From Calocera cornea HHB12733 (lineage: Eukaryota; Basidiomycota; Dacrymycetes; Dacrymycetales; Dacrymycetaceae), in the NCBI GenBank assembly GCA_001632435.1, contig KV424023.1, forward strand, positions 3,468 through 67,467: DNA of 64,000 bases, read 5' to 3'. Each line of letters opens with the position of its first letter. Positions within the stretch are counted from its first letter, which is position 1. The translations under genes and the position numbers were made by a program. The notes under the pieces were generated by a model, which saw nothing but the letters and a program-made list of their open reading frames with translations, searched no databases and had not been told where the DNA came from. This document shows, piece after piece, positions 10,477 to 22,268 of this stretch.

Positions 10477-10624
10477 TATCCTTGTTGCCCTTGCTCCTCC
10501 CCCTCTTTCCCCCGCGTTCCTTGGCTATAGTGTCGGCTGGCCGGCTGTGCTATGTTGTACACATGCAGGACGCCCCGCTTCAATCAATTCCATCGATGAT
10601 GTCCATACACAGCTAGCGAACTAT

Positions 10625-13600
10625 CTACCGGCCAGCCGGTTGGCCTTTGTACTTCTCCTTGTCCACAGCCGGCCACGTCATTATTTTGTCGAACATCGCC
10701 CGTCGGAATGCGAAGGCGCTCGGTCCTTCGCTTCTTGCAAATCCTCTACATATGCTGAGCGCGTTCATCAGCAGCCATGTACCGCAGTCGTAGCCATTCT
10801 TCTGTTGTACCACCTGCGCCGTAAGTACATTGTTAGAAGGTGCACATCGGTAGCAATCAGGGCACGTACTTGACCATCCCGATACAGCCAGCCGGCCCAG
10901 CCAGGGAGTGCTAGACCGGCCATTTCTCGCGCCTTGTCAATACAGTCTCGAACCCACTGCCACTGAATCAGCGACAATTGCAAGCAGGTGCAACGCGTCG
11001 TACCTCTCGATACTTTCGGTGTGAGCCACACCCTCTCAGACTGTTCAAGAACGAGATCGTCTTCGTCTCGAATTCCACCTGCACCAGGATCCAGTGGGAG
11101 TTGACGGCGTCATGAAGCGGCATGAGCCAGAGCGGCCTTGTGAAACTGTATTGGCGATCGTGCTGCTGCTGCGGCGGCCGGTCAGCCAGCTGGCAGCCAC
11201 GCCAAGGTGTGGGACTGCGTACCTCATCGCTATCCGCCTCCTTCGGGATCGCGTAAGAAAAGTACTTGTCGAACCAGAATTGTTTGCTTCGATCGTCCTT
11301 GATGTATGCGAGGTCCGACAGCATATGTGGATCGAATATCCGGACAGCCGGCAGGCCGGTCGGAGCCGCATTCTCGAACCACTCGTATGGCTGGCCTTCC
11401 TCGAAAAGCTTGCCAAAGACCGAAATGATTTGATCATCGATCCATTCGTTGTGCTTGTACAGAATTCGTTGGGCCACATTGTCCACTGTTAGCCGCTCCC
11501 TTCCAAACACCCTGCACCGCCATGGTACTGTTTCCCAGCTTGCAGGTGCAGGTACATCCTTCACATCCGACGCCAGCCACTGCATAGGATCCGTGATGGG
11601 GACTTGCGGGGCTTGATTGCCACCGGATTGCTGGTGGAGTGGATTGCCGACAATGGGGTTCGCTCCCAGTGAAGTGGGCCTGGTTGCCGGCCGGCCAGTT
11701 GCAGGCCAGCCAGCCGGACTACCCCCTCTTTCCCTAACCGGCTCAGCAGCGTTCCTCCCCGTCCCCACAAACACCTCCTCCTCTTCAACCTCAGCTCTGT
11801 CTCTTTCGTCCACCTCATCATCGTCAACATCCACTTCCAGCTGGGCTTCGTTGTGGCGTGTTGGAGCATCTCTTGCCAAGATCGCTTCCCATGATATGCG
11901 GTTTTCGAGGGATGACGGCGAAGGAAGAGGGTCAGCGAACAATGCCCTTGGACGTGCGACGTGTCGTAGGAGCTCAGACGTCATCCGCTGCTGTTCTCGA
12001 CGAGGGCTAGCCGGCCGGCCAGCCGACTCAGGTGTTATCGCCGGACCAAAGACGGAATCAGGAAACAGAGCTTCGAGCCGTACAGGCCGCCATTCGGGTG
12101 TCATCACGCGAGAGGGCGGATCAGTGACATATGGTGGGACAGACATGGCCCGCAATGCTGGGATCGGTACGTATGCGTGAGGCGCGACGTTATCGGGTGT
12201 TGGCACACCAGGCGGCCAAGGAGGAGATTGCGAGCGCGAATGATGTGAAGAGGTGTGCGGCGGCCACGGAGGTGATGACCCGGGAGGCGGCCATGGCGGA
12301 GACGATGAGTGCGATCGCCTCACGGCTGGCTGGCCGTATGGCCCCCCCTCATCATTGTTCTCTTCCATCTCTTCATCTTCCACCTCCTCCTCAGCATATA
12401 GTCCCCTCTGTTTCCCTCTCACCGCACTGTCCATGACCGTCCCACCCAGCTCTTCCACTGCTACGTCTGCATCACCCATGACCCGATCGAACGCATCTGA
12501 GTTTTCCGACAACCCCTCGTCCCAGTTCCCCCCCTCCTGGTCCGATTGGCCGGCCGGCCAGTCTTGATAGCTTGGACCCAGCTCTGGAACACGGTACGGC
12601 GAGGCCGAGATGGTTGCCATGGCCGGAGTTGCCAGTGACTGTACGCTCAGCGGGGGGGAGGGCGGCGGGGCCGGCTGGGCGTTTCGGGCTTGGTCTTGCA
12701 GCCAACGCTGCGTCCTCGCAGCAGCAATCCTCGCAAGTTCGATTGTATCCATGCTTGGACTCGGGCTCGGTATGTCGTCGTGGTTGTGGTTGTTCCAACG
12801 CCGACTAGCAGGGGTGAGGGGAGGAAGAAAGGTGAAAGGGTCTGCGTCTGCCGCCTTCGAACTGACTCCTGGGCTGGCCAGCTTCTGATCGATAATCATC
12901 GCGCGCCTCCACTTCACTTCTGGAAGTGCTCGACACGTCCATTTTTGCCGAATATGTGTGTGTTGCGTCTGCATACGTTGCAGGCGCAATACATCGCCTT
13001 GAGCTATGAAAACTTCAGGTTGCGGAATGGCCAGCCGGCTGCAATGGACGCACCACTACATTCTGCAGTTGCAACCTCCAGCGCTTGCATCTCTTCCTGC
13101 CACCATCGTATCATGTTGTCCGCTTCTCGTCCCAGCCTTCTCTCCTCCTCATTGCATCTGGCTCGGAGGAGCCAACCGGTCACTCCATGGCGTACATCCT
13201 CGTTCGTCACCCATGCCGCGGGCGGCTGGACAGCCGGCCACCATACGTCGTCCAACAGGTGATGATCTTCGGTGGGGCTCTCCAGACTATCCGGGTTGAG
13301 TTTCAAGGGTAAGGGTATGTTCCAAGCGGGGTTGAAGTGCTTTTCTAGCGACTCAACATATCCATTATATCGCCGAATGGCGGCTTGGGTGGTGCTCCAG
13401 CGAGGCCCGTAGCCTCGCAGGATCTGGTCCCTCAGCTTAGTCCCTGAGTCTGCATCAGGACAAGTGTTTCAGGTGGCCGGCCAGCCAGCGCTTACCCAGT
13501 GGTTCACGGCCCCCTCCTCTTGCTCGATGAAGACGCGCTAACTCCCACATATGTGCGATCACCCGTTCGCAAATATTCATCTTCTCCTGCCTAGCCAGGA

Positions 13601-16077
13601 CAAGATAATGAAGGAATACAGTTGACACGTCCCGAAATTCTGGGAAAGCTTGCTCGATATGAAGTTCGGTAAACAGCTGCTCTCCCTTTTTCATTAGCTC
13701 CGCATGGCTGTGGTTGAGCGCGTCAAATGCGGCACGGTTGGCTGTCCGGCCGTGAAACTGGCTTATACTGGCTTGGGCTTCTTGGATGATGGCTTCTACT
13801 CTGAGCATTTCGCTTTGCAAACGCTTATAAATGCCGATCTTGCCCTCGATGGCTTTCACAGATTCTATCCAGACATTTAGGCCGGCCGGCTGTGCAGCTC
13901 TCAAACGCACGCACCGGACTGTCTTGATTGTGGCTGCTCGAGCTGAAGTCTGTGCTGCTCCGCAAGCTCATGCTCTGTCATGCCGCTGTCTTGTATGAGC
14001 CGATCGGCCCGATGACGATGAAGGGCTAGTAACTTCATCTTCTGGTTGAACCATCGGCCCAAATTCTCCCTCATGGTCTCTCCACAATGTCGAAATTTCC
14101 GGTCCAGGGCCATTACACGACGTGCCTTCTGTTTGCTTGTTAGCATATGTGTCGCTCCCGGCTGGCTGGCTGGCCGCTCTTCAGCAAAGGCAAGAAACCT
14201 ACATCGGCACGCCGCAAAATTGGTATCTCCCTCCGAGTACGACTCCATACCCTTTCACTCCCCTCTCCATCGCTCAAACCAAACCCTTCTCTTCGGCGCG
14301 GATGATATGCCACTTGGCATGCCCATTCATGCCCATACGCATGCAGGACGCTGCATCCCATGATGATTCGAGGGAACGCTGCCCCCAGGTAACCATACTG
14401 GAAAAGGTCAATTGAGCATATATGATTTCGATGACGGTGGCTGGCCGGCTGTCATGTCACTTACCAGTCGAGAGCTGTGGTCCAACTGACAGCCAATATC
14501 ATACAGTAGGCCGACTGTGGCCTGGTCCGGTAGCTCTTTCAGGAGTTCCAACAACATCGCCACGACATACTTCTGCTGTTCACCCGGCGTGGTGATGTCA
14601 CAGGCCAAGAGCGGGATATCGTGTCGACAGAGCAAAACGACCACTCCAGTTGGATCGAACAGCTTCTCGTTCACTAGTGCGGCATCCTCGTCCGCAACTT
14701 TGAACGATTTTTTGCAACGTTCTAGCGCGTCGGCGCTCAAACGCGCTGCCATGTGATTGGCTGGCCGGCTGGCTCGCATGCGAGCCATCTCTCTGCCCAC
14801 AGCGTCCACCGCTTCCGAAGTCATGAAAATCTCAGGGCTATACACGGGAATGCTCTCCCCACCCCCGCGGAAACGGCGGAGCTGCCTATTACCGTCCGCA
14901 CAGACAATCACATCTGGTCCTCTGGAGCGGTCTTGAGTTCAACAGCCAAACGGTATTGACATCACCACCTACTGGACGGCTGGCTGGCCCCACATCTCCT
15001 GTGCGAAGCATGCGGGACAATAGCGTCTCAATCGGGCGGATGCTAACCCTCGCTGCCTCGAATCGAGTACTTTGGTTGTCTCTGTTAGCTGAACCGCTTC
15101 GGCTGGATGGCGGGCATCGATCATCTTCAACAGTCGTCGGTTCCACTCTATGTCGGCCAAATCGTACCAAAGGGCCGCACTGGCGAAGCTTTGTCGCCAT
15201 GGATCTCGCCACACCACTCCCTGGCAGCAAAAATCATCTGTCTGGCCGGCCAGCCGGCGGGCCACAGCATCACTCACATTCAGGGAGTCCCGATAAAACC
15301 ATCCATGGTCGCCATGTTTTCTCCGTAAGCCTTCACAGAATGCATCCAGCGGTGTGGCGCAGGTCCTGTACAAGTGCAAATAGTGCAACAGCAGGCTTTG
15401 ACTGAATGCCATCTTCGCCTTCGTAGGGGTGCTCGGCCAAACACCAGCAAGAACCAGGCTACCAGCTAACGGATGCTTCTCGCAGTGTGCTATCTTCAGT
15501 GGCTTACAACCTGCGGCCAGCCGGCTGTTAGCATTCTGCAGGCCATATCTGGGGCGACTTGCGGCGCACCTTCAAATGTCACACAGTCGACCGTATGTAC
15601 TCGAGAGCCTTCGCAAGACTCAGTACAGCTCCTCACGCACATGGACGGGAGAGGACTCTGGAATCCATTCGTGGCGGCGTAAACTTCCAGGAGACTGTTG
15701 AGGAGTTCAGGGAGCACAGCCAGCCATCGAAGATATGTCTGCGCTTTCTGAGCAGCATAGCGTGCGCCAGAGGCTGGCTGGCCGGCCGAAGCTGCTGGAG
15801 CCACGTCTTCCCACAGCTGCTCCCATTCTTGGTTCTCTGGCGCGTAGAGGCTACTCGCTTCAACTGGTATCTCGAATCTGGTCCCAGCAATGTACTGCGA
15901 CCCTGGCTCCAAGGAGGGCAAGGTCTGGCCAGCCGGCCTTATCGTCTTATCCCGCCGTCGTTTGATTTCTCCTTCTCGAGCTCTATGGGGCACTTCTTGC
16001 GGAGTACTGGCTTCTAGTCCGTGCTCAATGGGACGTCGTCGCTTTCTTGAAATGAAGGTGGGTGGCCTGCTGGGCAT
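10625..16077 (-). CDS. KDZ transposase fused to Ulp1/C48 peptidase
   Basis: Twelve exons join in phase: 16077-15570, 15510-15278, 15220-14994, 14921-14465, 14397-14203, 14128-13915, 13864-13496, 13449-13054, 12997-11223, 11168-11004, 10962-10870, 10813-10625; 1606 residues. Order: a basic N-terminus; a CxC1-like cysteine cluster (C-x3-C-x3-C ... DC ... C ... HC) leading into VWPSTPTKAKMAF; the DDE core with first Asp in DVIVCADGN (~14895), second in YDIGCQLD (~14490) and Glu in LSDGEGSE (~14255), plus HAYGHEW; a helical region; READNMIRWW; about 450 disordered acidic/Pro-rich residues; and a Ulp1 domain with His in SHWILVQV (~11095), FLNSL (~11040) and Cys in NGYDCGTW (~10785). Exon 9 alone runs from transposase tail into the peptidase, so the fusion is visible in one frame. 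The usual catalytic Asp of C48 peptidases is Asn here. Likely role: excision and integration, with desumoylation of host or self. Confidence 0.9.
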
Positions 16078-16227
16078 GGCCGAGTCGGTTGGTCAGGGTG
16101 AGGTTGAGGTAACCGCATCCGGCTGGCTGGCCGCAGAATAAAGGGGAGCTTGGTTTGGGAGCTTGCCATCACCTCTGTACAGCGGGTGATCGCTTATGTG
16201 GCGCGGCCAATGTGCGCCCGGAATGAA

Positions 16228-16359
16228 CAGATCTGGTCGCGCTGGTCTCATCATCATTTAACATTGACAGGGTCCAACCAGATCTGGTCGCGCTTTGACC
16301 AGATCTGGTCACTCGCAACCAGATCTGGGCCAGATGTGGTTGGACATGACCAGATATGG
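16228..16359. promoter_or_regulatory. Six CCAGATCTGG-type palindromes in the divergent promoter
   Basis: Between the start of the transposase gene (16077, minus) and the start of the 314-aa gene (16494, plus) lie CAGATCTGG (16228), CCAGATCTGG (16278, 16299 and 16319), CAGATGTGG (16331) and CCAGATATGG (16350). The same 10-bp palindrome occurs in both terminal inverted repeats. If the terminal copies bind transposase, this cluster would let the transposase control its own promoter and that of its divergent neighbour. Confidence 0.75.
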
Positions 16360-16493
16360 CCCGCCAATCGTTTTCCAACCTATGACGGTGTAGCTGGCCG
16401 ACCGGCCGTTCCTCATTGGACTCATATCCAGGCAAGGGAGGACGCTTTGCTCGCCGTAGGACGCAACTCCACCTGTCCCGACGCCGGCCTCCA

Positions 16494-17509
16494 ATGACCT
16501 CTTCAACCATCACGCCGCCGACGTGTACCCAGGTCGACTTCGAGGCGGCTGGCCAGCTGTATTGCGACAGTCCCAGATGGCTGCCTCTTGGGTCACAACC
16601 GCAGACGTGGCTCCGCTTGCTCATTATACGGGATTGGTACCTCGTAGATGATCATACGCAGGAACATATACTGTGGACAGATGAACGGCTGGCTGGCCTA
16701 TCTTATACATATTCCGCCACTGGATCTGGTCCTCGGCACGCAAATGAACATGAGGTCTGGCCATTCACAAGTCGCGAGGCCATCAGTCCTGCTCTGGCTC
16801 ATGTGTCTCCCCCCGCCATCTCGATCTGTGGAGAAGCGTTCTCGGTTCCCATCCAAGGCTTCCAGAACGCTTGGAACAATGAGTTCTTCGTCCACACACC
16901 TCTGCAGCGACAGATGTTGATCGCGCAAGGACGACTCTGTGGACCTGCTCGACGGCGCTTTCCGGGCGTTTCCAACGCGCTTTTCGATCTGGAGCATGCC
17001 GGGATGTATTATCGGTACGTTTGGCCGGCAGGCCGGCCAGCTGCGCATTACGACGTTGACTAAACTAATCGGCAAAAAAAAATAGAGGCGCCTGGATAAC
17101 AGCCATCTGCCAGGTGTTTGTCTACATTCCCGAGCTTCACGTTGTGTGTATGCTGCACGATCCTTGTACTCCTGGTCGGCCGGCCTTTGAAGCATGGAAG
17201 GAAGAACAAACCCAGCGCCTAACGAATCAGGTGGTCCCACTCTCTTCCGCCCCGTATTCGTTCCATGAAGCCCACATGCTACCCCCGGTCGGATTTACTC
17301 CACCTTTGGTGCAAGCATGGTACGAAATAGGTGAAGCATACGGGTTGACCCGTCATCAGTGGATGGAACACGACTTTCCTGGTCTACTTTTGGCTCAGTT
17401 GATATCTTTCCGCGGTGGACCGGTCGAATGGGACATGGCTACACGCCTGGAGGGGCCGGAGACAGACTGGGATACTGTCGAGGAAGGGGATGATGTAGAC
17501 CAAAGTTAG
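16494..17509 (+). CDS. Unknown 314-aa transposon cargo protein
   Basis: Two exons, 16494-17014 and 17086-17509, join in phase. The 71-nt intron has GTACGT, CTAAACTAAT and AATAG signals and carries the GGCCGGC motif just after the donor. The product is a compact, probably globular protein with many aromatic residues (RDWYLVDDH, GFQNAWNNEFFVH, GAWITAICQVFVYIPELH) and an acidic C-terminus ending WDTVEEGDDVDQS. I recognise no family. I looked for the HxD...H signature of TET/JBP dioxygenases, which accompany some fungal KDZ elements, and did not find it. It is transcribed divergently from the transposase across the CCAGATCTGG cluster, so it is likely co-regulated with it. An upstream in-frame ATG at 16416 exists but would place the start closer to the operator cluster. 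Confidence 0.7.
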
Positions 17510-17681
17510 ACAGGTCCTGCTCAATGTTAGGCGAGATATTGGATCTATCATACACCGGTGCTACGCTGGCTGGCCGGCCATGTATCTTGTCAATTGACTT
17601 CACACAGAATGTTTACATGTTGGAACTCTTACTATTTTACCTCTAAAAATAACATAATCAGCCTGCAGCTCCGTGAGGTTT

Positions 17682-17899
17682 GGATAACCGAAGGGTTATC
17701 CGCAACAGGCAACATGACGGATGCGCTCCGGGGCCAACAAGTTATCACTATGCGCACGGCCGGCCAGCCTACAATTACCATATATCAATAAGAGTATATG
17801 GTAGGTGATCTTGAAGAGTTGCACCAACTGTGTCTGGTCTGTCCACAGAAAGCGGGTGGTGGAAGTAATAGATCTTGTTCTTGACACAAGAACAAGATC
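17682..17899. terminator. Three hairpins between convergent cargo genes
   Basis: In the 1.26-kb spacer between the 314-aa gene (plus, ending 17509) and the 1053-aa gene (minus, ending 18766) are three inverted repeats: GGATAACC/GGTTATCC (17682-17701), TACCATATA/TATATGGTA (17776-17803), and a perfect 13-bp pair GATCTTGTTCTTG/CAAGAACAAGATC with a 3-nt loop (17871-17899). The spacer is more AT-rich than its surroundings. A role in ending convergent transcription is inference; protein binding is equally possible. The rest of the spacer (17900-18765) holds several GGCCGGCC motifs and no gene I can support. Confidence 0.5.
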
Positions 17900-18765
17900 A
17901 GGTCGGCTGAATCCCTACACAATCGCGGGAGTCAACTTTCTCAAGTGCGCTGTGGGCTCTCAACAATCAAACTACACTGGAACTCCAAAAAAAGGCCCAG
18001 GTTTAACGTCATGTTGATGTAGTTACAGTTTGCAGCCAGCCAGCTGGCCGCCAACACCATATATAAACAACATATTTTACAACAATGTATTGACACAGTC
18101 CATTGCATTGACAACATTGGGCTGTGACCGGTTATCATTACATGTACTACGAAAGGAAAATGAGCGTTGAAACAACGTAATCCTGGGGAGAAGTACGTGG
18201 GATCGCCACGCTTTTAGGCTCTAGTTGCTTGCCGGATGTTCTCCCAGTGAAGCCTTTCGTGATGATGTCTCGGGGCCCTGAGCACCGGCAGTCGTTCATC
18301 ACGCTGATGTGGTGCACCGTATTGGTGTTACCAATTCAGAGACATCCGTATCATGTCTCACACAATAGATACGATGAAGATAGCCATACCCAAGTTCAAC
18401 CTTCAGAGGTCCGGGACTCGGTGATGAGAACGGCGGGCCGGCCGTGTGATGGGAGAGTATGGAAAGGACAACGTCTTGTCGCCGAGACAACTCCTCGGAA
18501 TAGGTGCAGAGTCGGAGCCTTCTCCTCATGAACGAGCGCCGCGCACATGCGCCGGAACACTCCTATGTTCCCTAGATGGGAAAGCAATAAAGGAGTTGCT
18601 CTTATTGCGGACCAAACAAGCCTATTTGCAAAGTACATACAATACAGGCAGGAATCCGTGGTGTCACTGGTTGGCCGGCTGGCCACCTCACCCAATCCTT
18701 TCGATGACATAACATTACCAAAGAAACAGAACTCAGGACAGTATCATATCGACGTCCACCCGCTC

Positions 18766-21700
18766 TTACGGAGGATCTCTTCTACTGGTACCTCTATTGT
18801 AGTAGCGCGGTTGAGGCGGCGGAGAGACCCCTCTAGTCCATGCGTGAGGCGGAAGGCGAGCCTCGGTGTCTGCGGTGGGGGGAGGCATGGGTCGAGGAAG
18901 GGGGTATGGATACTGGACATGGGGGTAGGTCATCATTTGGGGATATCCCCCGTTGTCGGTCGGCCCCCCAGGCTGATATCGGGAAGGGGCCATTGCACCT
19001 TCATCTGGCCGAGGGATGGCCGGCCGGCCGGCAGTATACCAATCATGGTCATAGGCGTGACCTTGGCTTCGCGCGGCCGGGACATCCCGCGTCTGGAGGT
19101 AGCGACGCTCGTGCAGCCCATCCTGACTCGGAAACCCAGGCACGGAAAGAGGATCAGTATGATCGGCCCGCCGGCCGGCTGAAGGAGAAAGAGCCCTTGT
19201 TGCCGGCCGCGTGGAATCTATATGATGTCGGGTGTAGGCGGGGCCATGATCACGACCTTGCGGCTTGGTTCGGCCGGTGTATGGCGCCTCATCATCGAGA
19301 TCAAGATCGAGATCACTCCGATTGGTCCTGGCCGGACGGGAATAAGTGGCCTGCTCACTGCGGCCGGCTGGCGGAGAGAGCGCTGTGCGCAGGTGGTGGT
19401 GCCCGGGCGGCGGTGGATTGGGTCGTGGGTGGTCTGCCTTCCAGCGATCATCTGTACGCCGCGCTTGCAAACCATGGTACTCCTGGAATGCCGCATCCTC
19501 TGCAGAGGGCAGCTCCTCGTTGTCAGATTCGAGGATGTCCGAGAGCTTGCGCTTCAAGGGTTTTGAATGAAGCCCGCTCGGACGCTCGGTCGGAGGGCCT
19601 GCCGGCCCTGAGTCGCGATTTCCCCCGTGAACGGCGGAAGGCTGCTCCACTGGCGTTGAAGTTGATGTGTCAGCGATGTCTTGATGTGCCTTTCGCGCGG
19701 CATGTCTGGCTTTCGGGCGTGGGGTCGGCCGGCTGGCCGGTTCGTCAGACTTCCTTCTTGTACTGGCGGGTCGGCCTGCGTGCTGCTCAGGATCATCTTC
19801 TCCTGACTCTCGGGCTCGATTTTCTTCATCTCGGTAGCTCCATAGCTGGCCATCCGGCCGTATTACCAAGGGAGGGTTGTGCTTGGAAGGATCCTGTATT
19901 GCGTCTACAATAATGGGGTCAATCGATCTATCTCTCCAGCCATGTAGGGTCGCACCCTTGGACCATAACTCGACACGCACTGCAAGCGTGGGATTTTGAG
20001 TGGTGAAGGCACGCCAGATGGGCACAAGCTCGTCCTCGACGCTGTTCTGGAGCTGCTTACGAAACTCATGTGGCCAAGGGGCATCGGCAGGCCAGTTGTG
20101 GATAGTGCATTTGTGTTTGATGGCGAACTGGAGCCAGCGGGCACTCCATGGGCAGCTGGCCGGCTGGACCGCGTTAGGATCGGATAGCAACTTCATTTCA
20201 TCTACAGAAGCCGAACACCTCAGCGGGCGGGTGGTTAGGGATGAAGAGAGGCAGAGCACGAACGGAGTAGTCGTTTGCCCGTTCTCTGAATGTCCTCCCG
20301 AGCAATCTTCAGATTCTCTGGCCGGCGGCGATCGACAACCTCTGGAGGAGGGTTGTTGGCTAGCCCATGCGCTTGTTTCCTACAAGCTACATGAGAACGG
20401 GAATATACGGGGAAGTGGGTGGCCGGCCGGCTGGCCATACGCTGTGAAGTAGACCCAGGCAATCTTGCAACCGTCCGCTGTCCGCCGATACGCTTCCTCT
20501 GTGTACTGATGCATGGTTAGCTGTGAGCCTGTCCCGTCAGGGCAGATACTGCGTACTCCTTGCATGCGCTTGGTTTCGTACACGTGGTACATATCGGCTC
20601 CATCCAACGGATGGAGAGAACCGATCTCGACGCGGGCGCCGATATCGCAACAGCGGTCATACATGGAATACTAAATGAAGGACATCAGTGCATCTGTTGC
20701 TTAGCTCGATAACGGCGGCAGGCGAACCATGTGCGTGGTACATTTCAGTAGGTCCGCCATTATTTTGCGGCGTTCGGCCGGCTGGACGGCCCGACCATCT
20801 GGAGCCATATGTGCTTCGTGCCACGCAGATAACCGGGCATGGAGCTCTACTGGGTCTTGAGCGGCTTGTTCGATATATGCCGCTCGGCAAGCTGCACTGT
20901 TGAATGTCTCTGCCACAGACGTCAGTAGATATGGTGCCCAAACTGAAGAAACCACTTACGGCCACGCGGCAGCTCGTCTCTCCATTTCCGTTGAAACATG
21001 TTCCACGCATTGATAGATCGCGCCCAGCCTACAAAGGCGCCTATCTCTTTCCATACCCGTTGCTGCTGCAGATTGTAGTGCTGGCAAAGAAACTCCACCA
21101 AGCCCCGAGTCATTTGGCGGCAGAACTTGATGGCCGTCCGGCTGTCCGGTGGGAGAGCTCCGCTTGCATGTCCAAACGTATCTTTGTAATACGTGGAGCA
21201 GATGATCTTGGCTCGCTTCTTAAACGCTTCTGCGATCTCTTGTCCATCCTCATCGTCATCTTCGAAACTGGATTCCATGATCTGGTCCCAAAAGGGGTTG
21301 CCAGACTCATCAGCGGCGACTAAGGCACCTGCTGATGGAGATTCGTCCTGGCCAGTAGAGGACGAGCTCGAGCTATGATCGGGAGTAGAGTGGGAGGCGG
21401 GAAGGTTGGAGCTTGATTCGCTTGAGGATCCATCGGGTACACACGGGACCAGGCTGCAAGAGTGCTCGGCGTTGACTATCTCGCGGCCGGACGGCCGTGC
21501 AGGTTCCGAGTGAGAGGGAGGATCAGTCTGGCCAGCCGGCGGGCCAGATCCACCATCCTCGCCAGGCATTCCGTGTGTGACGAACAGAGGCGGAAGATCT
21601 TTGAGAACCGCTGAATAGCTGATATCCGATCCATTATGTGGTGTAATGGCCGGGTCCTGGAGATCGCGTAGTAGAGATTCCAGATCTTCTGGCGCCAGGA

Positions 21701-22268
21701 TCCGTGCAGCATCAGAGATGCTAGCCTCATGGTCAGCAGGTGGGCGAGGCTGGCCGGCCAGAAAATCGGAGAAGGAGTGACCGTCCAGGCCCTCGAGCAT
21801 CATGTCGGTGGAGAGGTCGTAGGAGCGCATAGAAGTCCCTAACCAGGCTCCAGGTGTTTCCGGTACGAATGAGCCAGTACGAGGTGAATGCTGAAGTGAT
21901 CTCCAATAGTTGAGCATCTCTTGTGAAACCGACCCAGGACCTGGAGGGCCGGGCTGGCCAGCCGTCTGGCCGGCTGTTGTATGATGAGTCAATACGTGAA
22001 CAGGGCAAGGAGAACATCAAAGGCGCACAAAGTTCAGGTACGGGTGGAACCTCTGCTCCATCATGACGGGGTGTTGAGTCTGAATACTTCCGAATGAGAC
22101 TGAGGCGTGTGGCAGCGGATCACAAAGGCACGTACGTGCGGGCAAGGCATAGCCGGTGTCCAGGGGTGACGAGCTATCGGCTGGATGGCAGGCTGTCTGA
22201 CGCGAGGCCTTCGTACCGGCGAAAGCAGGAGAGATGACTTGGTTAATACCCAACTCAGAAAGTGCCAT
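18766..22268 (-). CDS. Unknown 1053-aa transposon cargo protein
   Basis: Seven exons join in phase: 22268-22136, 22079-22029, 21973-20960, 20909-20728, 20670-20441, 20379-20264, 20201-18766. Two donors are GTTCGY, less usual than the others, so the middle of the model is less secure. The product starts MALSELGINQVISPAF. It has acidic and Ser-rich stretches, a conserved-looking core (residues about 290-470, with GFVGWARS-like and INAWNMFQRKW segments and a basic/aromatic stretch HVYETKRMQGVRS), a second ordered part (ELVPIWRAFTTQNP ... VELWSKGATLHGW), then a long disordered Arg/Pro-rich tail. NAWNMFQRKW followed by helices is reminiscent of HMG-like domains in some basidiomycete proteins; this is weak. 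Introns 3-4 lack the element's motif; the intron at 20380-20440 has it directly after its GTATGG donor. Confidence 0.6.

Noticed and set aside
9952..10530. 192-residue plus-strand frame containing two Hsp90 peptides, as a real protein gene.
   Set aside because: The peptide is repeated, truncated and flanked by unrelated residues; capture of gene fragments explains it better.
16494..17509. The 314-aa gene as a TET/JBP dioxygenase.
   Set aside because: Association of these genes with fungal KDZ elements made it tempting, but the HxD and distal His motifs are not there.
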